This document shows positions 46,594-59,700 of a stretch of 64,000 nucleotides of DNA, one piece after another. The first letter of the stretch is position 1. The number at the start of each line of letters is the position of its first letter. A program made the translations under genes and the position numbers. Source of the DNA: Owenia fusiformis (Eukaryota > Annelida > Polychaeta > Sabellida > Oweniidae); assembly GCA_903813345.2 (NCBI GenBank), contig CAIIXF020000003.1, forward strand, positions 6,099,815-6,163,814, read 5' to 3'. Under the pieces are notes generated by a model. It worked only from the letters and a program-made list of their open reading frames with translations. It was not told where the DNA came from and did no database searches.

Positions 46594-48072
46594 GTGACAC
46601 CCCAATTGAAAAAAGCCTATGGAAAATCATCTCCAATTATCACCTAACTTACTATTGATAATTAGTTGAAAGTAAGGTGTAAAAATTCACATGCAAATGA
46701 GCTAATTATCAACTTAATTAACGCTTAATTTGCAACTTAATTAACGATTAACTACCATCAATATGCAAATGAGCTATTTACGTAAATTAGTTGAAAGTTA
46801 GTTGTAAGTTTGATGTAAGTTAATCTCTAATTATCACCTAACTTACTATTGATAATTAGTTGAAAGTTAGGTTTAAGTCAGATTTGTGACATCTCAAAAA
46901 TGACTCGCTTCTTTTTTGCTTCCCTTCACTCGGAGATTTTTGCTTCATCTTGAACTATTTTGTGACGGAATATTCATCTTAATTAGGATCTTTCAGAACA
47001 GACAACATTGAACTTGAACTATTGAAATTTCACAGCAAGAGGAGGGAAAACCCCATGATTCAATTGATGACATAAGATTTCCTCCTTCGCACACCTTCTT
47101 TTGTCGAAAACGTACCCTCCATCTTGGTTTTTAAAGTTTTCAAATTGACCTAGATTTAAACCAATCAACGATCGACTCGCTAAACCAATCAGCGACGATG
47201 TCATCTCAATACAGATTTACAGTATAAGCGTATGTCATCTTTGAACCCTGGGGTTTCTCCCCCTCTTTTTTAATTCTATTTTGCAAATTTTTAAGATTCA
47301 TGAAAAGCATGTGAAGACATCATTATTGCCATCAACAACTAAAATCAGAACACAAACATTAGACTATAATGTTACATAATAAGGACGTAACAGATATAAT
47401 CAAAAATATGTTTTGAAATGTCTTTGATCTAACAATCATTATTTAGAAGAGCACATTTGGATTATTTGTGAAATATAGATAACCCATGTTAGTACCTAAA
47501 TTGCATTCTAGGATTAATATTATATGATCTGATTCAAAAAAAATTTAAATTCATAAACATTTCAGACAGAAGTGTGAATAAGATTTAACATACATTGTAT
47601 TCATGTTCTACATACCCTTATGATAATGTTGACCAAATTTCATGGTAGTATACGCACCATTCACGTTGTAATTCTCAATTTTATGAGAGAAATATCTCTC
47701 ACATGTTTTCTTTTTCCACCATCTTGAAATTAAATTTAGGGGGTTTGTATTTCTAAATCATGGGCCTAATTTACGACTAATTATCATTAAAATCATCCTA
47801 TATGTTAACTATCAACCAATAATCTACTTCAGACCAAAATTGTTTTAATTTACCACTTACTATCACCCTCAAACATTTCATATCTTAATTATCAACTAAA
47901 AATCATAAATCAGCATTATTGTAAGTTAATTTGCGTTGAACTTGCTACTGATAATTAGGCCATAATTATCATTGATTTAATTAACGCTTAACTTTAATTC
48001 CAATTGCCAGCAGAATTGTTGATAATTAGTTGTAAATTAGTTGGTAATAAGTTTTATTTTTCAATTGGGACG
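46594..48072. mobile_element. Possible TIR element with aattagttg-rich ends
   Basis: The left end (caccccaattgaaaaa) and right end (tttttcaattgggacg) are roughly complementary. Both ends are rich in gataattagttg and cttaattaacg motifs. No coding potential is convincing. Boundaries are approximate. Confidence 0.5.
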
Positions 48073-48074
48073 AA

Positions 48075-49610
48075 ACTTAGAATTTAGCTCATTGTGACAA
48101 CTTTTGATGGTTGAGGTTTATTTTTGTCTCCCACTTTACATTCCCTGCATTTTTTGGCCTTCATCAAAATGCGGTAACTTTACGAGGATAACTTCCTTTT
48201 TACTTTTATATGCTTATTGAGTCAAATAAGGCTCGCTCTGTTGCATACTTCTTTTTCCTTCTAGACGAATTCTTGTGAGAGAATGCCATGGTGTTTTATG
48301 CGTATATGACGCTGGATGCCATTGTCAATTGCTCCTGTGTTGTCTGGAAACTTGGAATTTTGGAAAAATAGAAAGCGAAAAAATAACAGAATTTCCTGGA
48401 TTCCATTGACCTCTTATACCAGATTTACTAATGATACTACAGTTGGGAACAAAAATAAATAGTGACAGGTTGATTTTCTATCACCATTTCCTAATCATGC
48501 GTCGTCTGAAAGCCCATAATTTCTAATATTGTCTGACACATATCCCTTAAAATTTGTATATTTTACATTTTGTATAATCTCATCCACTGATGTATGGGTC
48601 TCCTGAAAATTCTCTTATTTTTAACATGGGAAATCCTCACTTCAGCAAATCCACCTGTCATTTATTTATGTTCCAAACTGTAAAAAAGCAAGGAAATAAT
48701 GCCTTCATACTTTATTTTGTACCAGAAAATAACATATGCAGGTGTAGCAATTTTTCCCAAAATGTTAATTTCCAGCTGTACCTCAACAGAATGCATTGCT
48801 ATAGGTACATTAAAGTACATTACTTACATGTGTATGGTTGCTGGATTCTTAGCACTTCCTGTTATGGCTTCATCAATAAACTATTGCATTGTGGGTGAAA
48901 GGCATCATGGGAAATAGCTTTTTGAAATTGTTTTGGAGGGACATTTGAATATGTAAAGTGCTACTATGTATTGTACCACATATTGAAGTAACAATGTTAC
49001 TCATTATGTTTAACTGAAATAAAGTATTGAAATTAAAATGTTGTACATGCATGTGCATCATCTATCATTTTAACAGTGTAACATGGTCACTTTCACATTG
49101 TTTATATTTCTACTATTCATATTGACCAATCCCCATCCATGTCATTTTAACAGGTCCCTTCATTACTCTTACACCAGTTTGTCAAATATTTAACTCCAAT
49201 GTTTTCAATTCTTTTGTATACTTTCTACTTTAGCTTCCTTTAAACCAGTTTTTAGCTTTGCATGGTGATTGTTTCGTACTGTTTTTGTTTTCCATATAAT
49301 ATAGCATTCACTTACATGTAGCTGAGTTGTGGTGTTGTCCTATTACTAGTTAGTGTTGCCTAGAGTTTGTGACTGTACATACACAGAGTATTTTCAAATA
49401 GATATTTTAGAAAACATTTTAACTACATCTACTTTTATATTTGATTGCCACCCACGGGCAATGTACGGATGTACATAGTAATATTGATAGTCCTGATGGA
49501 ATCTGAATATCATTCCATTTTCAGTCTGCAACATTATAAAGTTTTATTATTACCACCTTGCCGGGCCTGTTCTAGAGGTATTAGTGCTAGTTTAGAAGGC
49601 TTTTATTTTA
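48075..49610. other. Intergenic stretch with no recognised feature
   Basis: Between two transposon copies. Short frames at 48590-48898 lack homology I recognise and have no splice or promoter context. Nothing supportable. Confidence 0.4.
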
Positions 49611-49613
49611 CTA

Positions 49614-50882
49614 CAGGGTGTCTGGAAAGTATAAGCCCCCCCCACCCCTAGGCAGACATACACCAATGTCCCCATAGTATCTATCATATATCATTTTAAA
49701 GCTTGTCCAAAGTTACATTGATTTGCCAAGTATCATGGTTCAACTCACAAATGGGAAAAAGTTACACATATTTCTAAATGTAATGTTTTTCCAAAATTAA
49801 TAGTCGCCGTGTCTCCCTTGGCCATGTTAACAGCAGCAATTCTTTCCAGATATACCTTAATTACACTGCAGATATGGGGATGACATTAAATAATCCTCAT
49901 AAAACCTTTTTAAGGCATTTTAAAAGAGTTTCCTTGGAGTATCTGCCCTTAGCGACCTCTTTTTACAACTCAATATCCACCCTCTCTTTAACGATAGCAC
50001 CCATATTTTTGGTCACATTCAGGTTAGGGCTGTTTCCAGGATACTGAAATGATCTATATTTTTGGCCAAACACTAAGTTTTGAAATGGTTGTAACTTTTT
50101 ACCATTTGTGAGTTGAACAATGATACTTGGCAAATCAATGTAACTTTGGATACTTAAAAATGATATAGAATTAGAATTAGAATTTATTAAGGCCACTGTG
50201 TTATCAGGGCATGGCCAGACTACAATTATACAAACTACATTCATACAGTTACATTAATCTACAAAGATATTGTGTTGTAATGGTTGCGATGTTATAGATT
50301 TCTTTCCTTAAAGCATATTTCAATGAAATGCAGGACTTCCTCCATATTTGATTTGTATGACATAATGTATAGGAACTTGTTTCCCCAGTCATGTTAGAAA
50401 AGTCCTTATTTAACATTTGAATTTTATCTAATAATATAGTGCGCTCACTTTCGTAGATTTTGCATCTCATAACAAAGTGACAGCTCATCTTCAACACAAT
50501 TATCTGAACATTTTGTACATATGCGTTCTTCTACATTTTTATTTTTGTATCTTCCTGCTTCAACCTCTAATGAATGGTCACTGAGTCTCAGCTTTGTAAA
50601 TAGTTTTCTTTTTTCAAAGTTAGTTTCAGTAGTGAGATATTCTTCAAGATGTATATTATTTTTGAATTTTACGTAGGTTCTCATTTTACTATTGTTACTT
50701 GGTTTGCTACCAGCATTTATTTTCATCTTCCACTGGTCATTGCATTTAATGATAAGTTTTTGTTTAACAGATTTTAAGAATGTATTTTTTGAGGATGAAT
50801 CAGGAAGTTTAACATATGACATACTATGGGAACATTGGTGTATGTCTGCCTAGGGGGGGGGGCATACTTTCGGGACACCCTG
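49614..50882. mobile_element. TA-flanked long inverted-repeat element, split by a LINE
   Basis: Ends read cagggtgtctgg and gggacaccctg and are flanked by TA (49612-49613 and 50883-50884), as in Tc1/mariner-type MITEs. The left arm (49614 to about 49790) is complementary to 50070-50165 joined to 50823-50882. The LINE accounts for the gap in the right arm. Confidence 0.82.
50166..50822 (-). mobile_element. LINE 3' fragment of a second family
   Basis: Reading frames encode a typical LINE C-terminal tail: KLFTKLRLSDHSLEVEAGRY, ERICTKCSDNCVEDE, then HFVMRCKIYES in another frame after one frameshift. The 3' end is a short ttctaa repeat at 50166-50190. It is inserted inside one arm of an inverted-repeat element, whose sequence resumes on either side. 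Confidence 0.8.
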
Positions 50883-50889
50883 TATATTG

Positions 50890-53550
50890 ACCTGAGAAAT
50901 ATGTGACGATATTTCAGCCCGCCAATGTTCCCAGGGAAATGAGATATTGTTTAGTGGGTATAATTTCTTTCAGTGGCACTCCATTCTTGCTATTTCAGCC
51001 CTAGGCATAAACGGTGGTAATAATTCAAAATTTTTCAGCCTGACCCCCATGGGCCCTTTATGCGGGAAAACAGCCAGTACATTTTGTTAATTGTGAGATC
51101 TCTGAGGTAAAAAAAGGAAATCTAATATACCACTAATACATCACCTAGAGATTTAGTCAAGTGGTGTGTATATTGTAAGTTATGCAATAATCAACTAAAA
51201 CATCACTGTGAGGTAGAAGAAGAGTTGAGTGGGGTGTGAGTTGTATATTAACTTTTTTTGTAAAATGATGTATTAGTTGAATATTAAAACATGTTCCCTT
51301 TTAAAATGGCAGAAATAATAAAATTTGATGGAATTGATTCTGCAATGAAAAGCAGCATTGAATGAACACCACAATTATTTTGCATAGGTCGAATATTAAC
51401 TAACAATGTCCTCAAGAAAAAAAATCGGTACATTAATTTCTTTCTTGTCATGGTTTCATCTCCTCCCCCATCAAGAGCTCCATAGTTAGTGGCCGAATCA
51501 CTCAAAATTAAACAGTGTATAAATGCGCTGTTTTTCTGCAGTGAAAACAAAATGAACTTCAAGCTGCCCATGTCAACTTGTTCCATCAACTTACTGTACT
51601 AAATGACCCATCAGACCCAAAAGACACTGTATGCAGAGACATCTATTCATGTATATAGCATTTATTTTATAGAACTAGTTTTGACTGCCATGCCATAAAT
51701 GCGGACTAACAGTGGTGTTCATTCATTACAACCAGAAGAGTGACTGGACTTTATTGAACCTAGTTCAACGTAATCATATGTAAAAGATGTACATGTTGAA
51801 TCATATTCACATTTCTTGCTGAATTTAGCATTAGAGATTTTGTACACTATGCATAAAATTCTGAGATTTCAGGAGTGATCGTTAGTAGGGAATTAGTAGT
51901 GTATTATTGGTATTTAGCATTCCACACTTGGAGAGTGATGTATAATTTGTAGGGTATTACTGTAGGTTTTGAGCCGTAATAAAGATGGCAGCACCAGAAT
52001 CCAATTTTATATTTTTCTAAAGATAATTATAAATAAACACAGATCTTTAATTACCATGCCATAAATTTATTTATATCGACCTAAGCCTATGAGCTGTATA
52101 CAAGTAAACTATTAGTGGAATACTAGAGTGATGTGACAAGTTGTTTTTCACTTTGGTAGCTTTATTATACTCAAATGAAAGACAACTTAGAGTAGATTGC
52201 AAGTATCAATTGTATCGTTTTTCTGTCTTAGGCTTCAGAGAGTTCAAATGGCTGCCTAATGTTGGATTTTGCAATAATAAAATCCAATCATCCATGAAGG
52301 GAATATTGCAAGAAAAACTCAATTGAATTGAAAATTGAACATTTGAAAGGGGGGTTATTCAAATGTTTTTCCCCTCTTTATAAAGGCCCATGAGCATTCA
52401 TTTTGAGGTGAAAACATTTAAGAAAAGGATTGAAATAGCTTAAAAACAATATATGGTAACAGGTGATTTCTGCCGTTCAAACACTTAATGTTTAAGTAAT
52501 CAAAAATATGCCACCATTTAATTGTTGAATTATAGATTGTATTTCAAATTGTATCAGAACAATAGAACTTCAGTTAAATTATAGCATTGCTGGCGCAAAC
52601 ATTCAAAACCAGTATAAAACGCTCAATGCTATCACTCTTTTCAAATCATAACAGAACAATATATAGCAGAGCTGCATAATCAAAATCATGATTAATTAAA
52701 CTAGTATTAACTTCATAGCGCACAGTAGCTTCAATGCTACGTCAGTTCAGGATCGCCTTGGGAAAGCTATTTTTCCCTCTCAATAAATGCCCATTCCCCT
52801 GGGAAAAATGTTTTTCCCTCTTAATGAAGGCCTATGGGCATTTATTATCACAAAGGAATAAAAATCATGAAGATTCCTTCTTTATTGAGAAAGTAATTAC
52901 AAAATAAGTGGTGACATTTTTTTGTCACTCTGTATTTAAGCATTTGGGTGACCATTTAGGAGTTTCAAAGGCACAAATCACAAAGACAATACTGTTTGAT
53001 ATATGAGATCTAATATAGAATAAAACATACTTTGAAGAGATTTATAATCATAGCGAATTCCCTCCTTAGGCAGCCATTTTGAATTTCCTCACACATGAAT
53101 AAAAAAAACAATACCATAATAGTGGATGGCATTTTTAGTGTCACCCTGTATTATTTTCTTTGGTATTTGCTACTCTGGCAGGTTGCTGATTACTCTGTCA
53201 GTTTCCTGATTTGAGTCCTTTCAAATAAAACCCTCTGCAGAATAAATGCCCAGTGGGCCTATTCAAGAGAAACTCTGGTATACAAAACATAACAAACTAC
53301 GATCTTAAAATTAGAACCATAAACACAGACTGACAGTCTTGATACTAGAATAGATAAACAACATATAGTTGTGTATAATGAAGAGATTAGAGTCCATATA
53401 GGTATTCCAGCTGTTAAAGAGATGACTGTTGGCTTCCCCCTCCCCATAATTTGAGAAGGAATTGTTAATTTTTTGGACTCATCTACACACTAGTTCTGTC
53501 AATTTTCACAACTTCTCCCTGATTCACTGCAAACCTACATCCATCATTCA
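50890..53550. other. Intergenic stretch of diverged repeats
   Basis: Pieces at 51045-51110 and 52140-52270 resemble the left and middle parts of the 54011-55033 element, as if one copy had been split by about 1 kb of other sequence. Two gtcac(c/t)ctgta ends at 52925 and 53142 may be MITE remnants. No gene seen. Confidence 0.4.
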
Positions 53551-53557
53551 CAGATTG

Positions 53558-53563
53558 TTTATT
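53558..53563 (-). terminator. Candidate polyadenylation signal of zinc-finger gene 2
   Basis: AATAAA on the minus strand about 170 nt beyond the stop codon at 53729. Confidence 0.4.
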
Positions 53564-53728
53564 TCAAACAAACATTGTCCCTTTATAACGCTCTAACACT
53601 ATAATGTCTGTACAGGCTGTAACACATCGAGGGTCAGATCCTTTTTTCTGTGCTCAAATGCCATGTTGGGAATCCCTCGTCTCCCTGTTGTAACAGTTGA
53701 CTTTGTGTTATGATTACATGAGTCCATT

Positions 53729-56700
53729 TCAAGGCTGTTTTCTTTTGCGAGGCACCTTTGTCTCCTTGTTACTACGATTATGCTGAAACAACAGAATGAT
53801 GGCAATATGAATATGATACTCTGTTAAACCACAGGCACAAAACTAGTACAGAAAATACTTGGAAAATATGATTTTTACAACCTTCTAAAAAAAAAACGAT
53901 GTGATTGGGGGTATATACTATATAGTGACTGAGTCAGGATGGTAGGAACTTGTTTTTCTATTTCAAAAATTGCCATTCATTCACAATCTAAATCCATGAA
54001 CTCAATCATTATCCCAACGAACGAAGTTTGGTAGAGATATAGTGAAGCCCTCTGTCCATCTGTCTGTCCAGAATATAGCTTGAATACTAGTGGACAGATT
54101 TGCTTCAAAATTTGTTGAAAGATGTATATTGGTGAATAGTTTTACGCAAAAATATTTTTTCAAGATGGCCTCCGCTTTAGAAAGGGCGGGAATATTTGGG
54201 GAAAATCTTTAGTTTTTCATTTTAAACCAAAGAAATGATTATTTTTGTTTGAAATTTTGATAATATATTCACAACATTTATGTCACATATATTCTGAGTT
54301 TTTCAGACTGACCCCCATGGGCTGTGTATGGGGGGTCGGGAAAACAGGAATTTGTGTTAATTTTGAGATCTTTCTAAAGTATAGCTTTATGATACTCAAA
54401 TGTAAGTCAATTTAGAGTAGATTACAATTGTTGTATCATTTTTCTAATATGGGTCCCGAAAAATTCAAAATGGCTGCCTTTTGTGGGATTTAGCAATAAT
54501 TTTCTGATCTTTTCAAAGTATGGCTATATTATACTCAAATTGAAGGAAAATGGTAGATCACAAATATGCTATTGTTATACTGATTTGTGCCTCAGAAAAT
54601 TCAAAAATGGCTGCCAACAGGGATTTACGTCAATTTTGAGATCTTTCAAAAGTATAGCTTCATTATAATCATTTTTTTGATTTGGGCCTTGTAAAATTCA
54701 ATATGGCCATCTCATGTGTGATTTCACAATAATTTTCTGATCTCATCAAAGTATGGCTATATTATACTCAAATTGAAGGAAATATGGAGTAGATCACAAT
54801 TATGGTATTGTTTTTCTGATTTGTGTCTCAGAAAATTCAAAATGGCTGCCAAGAAGGAATTCTCTGTTTTTTACTAAGAGTATGGTGACATGATACTTTA
54901 TTAAATGTAAAATATATTGTCTTTATTATTTGTGTATGTAGGCCTACCAATCATATTTTCAAGGGAAGGGTAAATGGTAAATATTTTATTGTGACAAATA
55001 CACATTCATATATGTTATAGTGTTCGTTGGGATTTGCTACTCCGTGGAGTTGCTGTTTTCGAGTTAGTAATATAAAGACTTTTTCATCACTATAAGTTTT
55101 GTAATTGTGTATGTATTATACCTTTTTGTTTGACGAAATTACACCAGATTCAGAATCAGTGCTAGTATCAGATTCACTGTCTGCTTTACGCTTGCTTCCT
55201 TTCTGTGACAGTCTCACACACTGTGCTGGAGATGATCTCTTACCCACACCTAGCCTTAGATTGTAGTTATCCCTACTGTTCTGAAATAAAATGTACAATG
55301 TATTTTAAATTAATTGTTGTAAATAATTTCAGACAAAATATACATTGTCTACATATACTGATATAACATGTATAAAGAGGTTATTTTCTGGGAGTTATTG
55401 AATTTGGGTTTCATTAATTTTTCAATTTGTGGGTAATGTATTAGAAAATTAAACTACATATTAAGGAACTATAAAAAACAAAATGCTTGATCAAATATTA
55501 AAATAAGTTTAATACATTGCTCGGCCAAATATTGAAGCGGACATTTATAGCATTGCATGTGTTACCTTTCTGTTTGGTGAAGTAAAATCAGCTTCAGAAT
55601 CAGTGCTAGTATCAGATTCACTGTCCACTTTACGCTTGCGTCCTCTCTGTGACCGTCTCACAAACTGTGCTGGAGATGATCTCTTACCTACACCTAGCCT
55701 TCGATTGTAGTTATCCCTTTTGTTCTGAAATATAATGTACACTTAATAATACATTAATCATCATAAATAATTTAAACAAAATACAAGTTATAAAATACTA
55801 ATACACATTGAATGTTTAATGGAAGAAAAATTGTTTTAATTGTGTAGCATCAACAACTTGGAGATCTAGAGATATCACATTTTCAGTAGAGGAATTTACT
55901 GGGGGTTATTGAGCAAGCTTGGAAAATGTGAACTCAAAATAAGTTTTGGTCCACCTCTGTTGAATTAAAGTATTTTATCCTCAGAATAAATAGAAGATTG
56001 TAGACACTTTCTAACTATCAAACTATCCACCTCACCAGTATGTGTACAATACTCATCAGTATGTGTACAATACTCACCAGTATGTGTACAATACATGTAT
56101 ATCTACAATGACAGTGGGATGTACATCCTAATATGAAGCTGCCGATACTGACGTGAATAAGTCAAATTTTCTTTAAATATCTAACACTTTCAAATAAACT
56201 AGAAGTAGAACTTTCAAATAAATGCTAGTAGTTGCTATATGTGCAACATATGTGCTCTGAAGATTGTTGCCATGACACAAAAGGCAGTAGTAGACACTTA
56301 ACATGAAAATGAACTGCCGTATATGGAAACTTTATCTCTCTGATTGGTTCACTATACACGGCTCCTAAATGAATATAGTAGTCGTAATAAATGATTCATT
56401 ATAAATATTAAAAGTTGGCGTGACTAGCTTTATTTTGACACTAAAGAATGGGTATCGATATGGCAAACTTTTTGAACACACGTTTCTCTTAAACAAGTGA
56501 TCAAAAATTTCTGAATATCTCACAAATTGTCAATTTAATGGCCATCTTTTGAATGTTAACAATATAATTTAAAATAGATATACATACTTTCATCTATATT
56601 GTTTTAAAAACCCCATCAAACACTTGTTTGGTTCTTGGTATCATGTTTCCAGAGTGAAATGAAACATCTTTCCGAACCTCATTGGAACAAAACGACATAA

Positions 56701-59700
56701 ACACAACATGTTTATGTCTCTCAATATTGTAATTGTACAAAGGAAATTTTGGTTGATTTTAAAAAAGTATCTTGTTAATGAAAAAAAGGTTTTTCTTGAT
56801 TTTTATCTATTTTGGGGGGATTTTGTTTTAATTTTTTGAATACTTTTTTAAAATCAACCAAAAATTCCTTTGTATAACTTTAATATTGAGAGGTCTAAAA
56901 ACATGTTGTATATGCTATTTTGTTCCAACAAGGTTCGGAAAGACATTTTATTTCATTCTCAAGAATTGGTAGAAAGGAGCAAAACCAATTGCACTAAAAA
57001 AACAAAAAATGTTAACAAAAACAGTTTTATAAAATATTTCTAAATAATTTTCGCATTAAATTGTCGTCAATCAGTCAACATTACATAAAATACCATGTTT
57101 TTTTACAGAATGTTTTCAATGATTTGTGTAAGAGAAAAACATTGTTGAATTCAGTTCTCCATATCGATACCTATCCTTTAAGATGTTTCACATTAAAATG
57201 ACCTCGCTAGATGAGGTTGAAATATTGTCATTTGATGGTGATATGGTCTAGGATGGATCAAAATTGACTGACCCGTGTCAACTAGTTCCAACTAGCTTTC
57301 AACTAGCGACTATATGCTCCTATTAAGGACCTAGGCTTAACTTGGCAGGAAAATAATTCTTATTGAGGTCAACTGGTCATAATATAGGTCAAATTTAAAT
57401 TTCTCATAATTTGTCTTTGTACTTCATTATATCAATGAAGTAAATGTAAAGTTTACATTTAAGCATTCTCTACAAATTGCTTACAATGATTTTTGAAATT
57501 GATTTTTTGGATTCAAATTTAGGTTAGCTTAATCACAAAAGACCTTCTGAGCTCTAAATAAAGTAATTTTTTCAAGGTCAAAGAAAATTAATTTAAAGTA
57601 AGTAACAGTAACTAACTCAGAGTTCAAAGGAGTGGTATCGATATGGTGAACTTTTTGGACACGCGTTTCTCTTAAACCAGTCATCAAAACATTCTGAAAA
57701 TTTTACACATCGTCAATTTAATGGTCATCTTTTGGATGGTAACATTATAATTTGAAATATATATAAATATACTTTACTCTATATTCTTTTAGGAAACACA
57801 TCAGACACTTCTTTTGTTCTTGGTATCATATGTTCGGAATGAAATGAAACATCTATCCGTACCTCATTTGAACACAACGTATTTAGGTCACTCAATATTG
57901 TGATTGCACAAAGGAAAGTTTGGTTGATTTTAAATAGTATCTGTTCATGAAATAAAAGGTTTATCTTCATTTTTATCTATTTTTGGGGTTTTGTTTTAAG
58001 TTTTTGCATACTTTTTGTTAAATCAACCAACATTTCTTTTGTATAACTATAATATTGAGAGGTCTCAGAAAATTTTGCCATTTTGTTCCAACAAGGTTCG
58101 GTTCGGAAAGACATTTTATTTCATTCTCAAGAATTGGTAGAAAGGAACAAAAAACAATTGCACTAAAAAACAAAAAATTTAACAAAAACAGTTATATAAA
58201 AAAAATTTATATATAATTTTTGCTTTTAATTGTTGCCAATCAGTCAACATTACATAAAGGACCATGTTTTTTACAGAATGTTTTCAATAATCGGTTTAAG
58301 AGAAAAACATTGTTGAATTCAGTTCGCTATATCGATACCTATCCTTTGACCTTAGTTTTAAGTCTTGTGTATGGTAGAATAAATTTGAAATCTAAAAACA
58401 ATATTATAACTCATTAATTATATAGGTACAGATTACTTACTACTTTCATGGTTGGTTCTATCCCATGTTTCTCCTTCAAATGTAGGGTCAATGCATAGCG
58501 TTGCGTGTAGCTGACATCACATGTATCACATTTGAATGCCCTCAATTTATCATGTACAGTTTGCTTGTGTCTTTTGAGTGCATAGTGTTGGGTAAAACCT
58601 TTCAGACAGACATCACATTTATATTTTCTCTCCCCTACAAAATGTTATGTAGATTAATGGAATTGCTCTGAACTCTCATAGAACAGTCTTATTAATACGA
58701 GTACAATGTCATTAAGTTAATTTGGAACTGCAGATGTTTACTAAAATATGCCAAGAAAATTCATGGTTTAATTTTACATGTTTTTAATATGATGTCATCA
58801 TTTTATTTTGTCACAGAGATTGAAACACTACTTTTTTCTCTAAAACCAAAAAAGGAGGCCATTCATGAACTATGTAGAATTATTCCAAGCTTTTTCAAAG
58901 AGCTTTTACTTAAGTTCTGAGAATATCGTTGTCAAATATATTTGCAATAATCTGTATACTCCTTTACAATTTTACTGCCATAGAGTCTTTTCCACATAGC
59001 TTTGAAATCTAGTTTAAGACTCGTTTTTAATGAGATTTTTGGAGATCTTCATTTTTAACCATTAGAGACCAACATTTTCTTCTATTTGATGGCATATTTG
59101 AATTCTAGGTATCAAAACAACTTTGATTTGCACTGTTATTTACCTTTATTCAAAATTCTAGGATTTTCAAGTTTTCTGAGTCTAAATCCCCATTGACACA
59201 ATGTTGCAAATGCTTTAGATATCCATCTGATCCTTCAAGGGTCACAATTTTAAAGTTAAAGGTGCAACAATTAGTGCAGGGGGGGGGCCATTCAACAATC
59301 ATTGACCAGTCAGTGTCAAAATATACTTTAGTTTGGATGATTTCATCAAGACTAACATATATTTTTATTTTCTACAAAGAAACCCCCTGGATGAATATTA
59401 TTTCAGCTTATATTCCTCTTGAAATGTGGTGGATCTTAAAAATCTATAAGTGGGAATCCCTTTATAGAAGCTTTGAATTGGATTTACACTTCTTAAATGC
59501 TGAAATTTATAGTTTATCCAATTCCATACATTGTAAGAAAATAGGTATGTCAAAGACGATTTTAAGCCAAATATTGACCTGATAGCTCAGAAAAAATAAA
59601 ATCTTTTGAATTTTCTCTCTATAGTCCTTCATGCCCCTTTAAGTCAAAATCCACATGTCAACAAGATCACATGGTCACATTCCAATGGACTTGCATATGA

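Noticed and set aside
48590-48917. Two overlapping small frames
   Set aside because: No signal peptide, domain, promoter or splice context; likely chance.
59193-59582. 129-codon plus-strand frame
   Set aside because: It covers a dispersed repeat also present at 31085-31495, where the frame is not kept.
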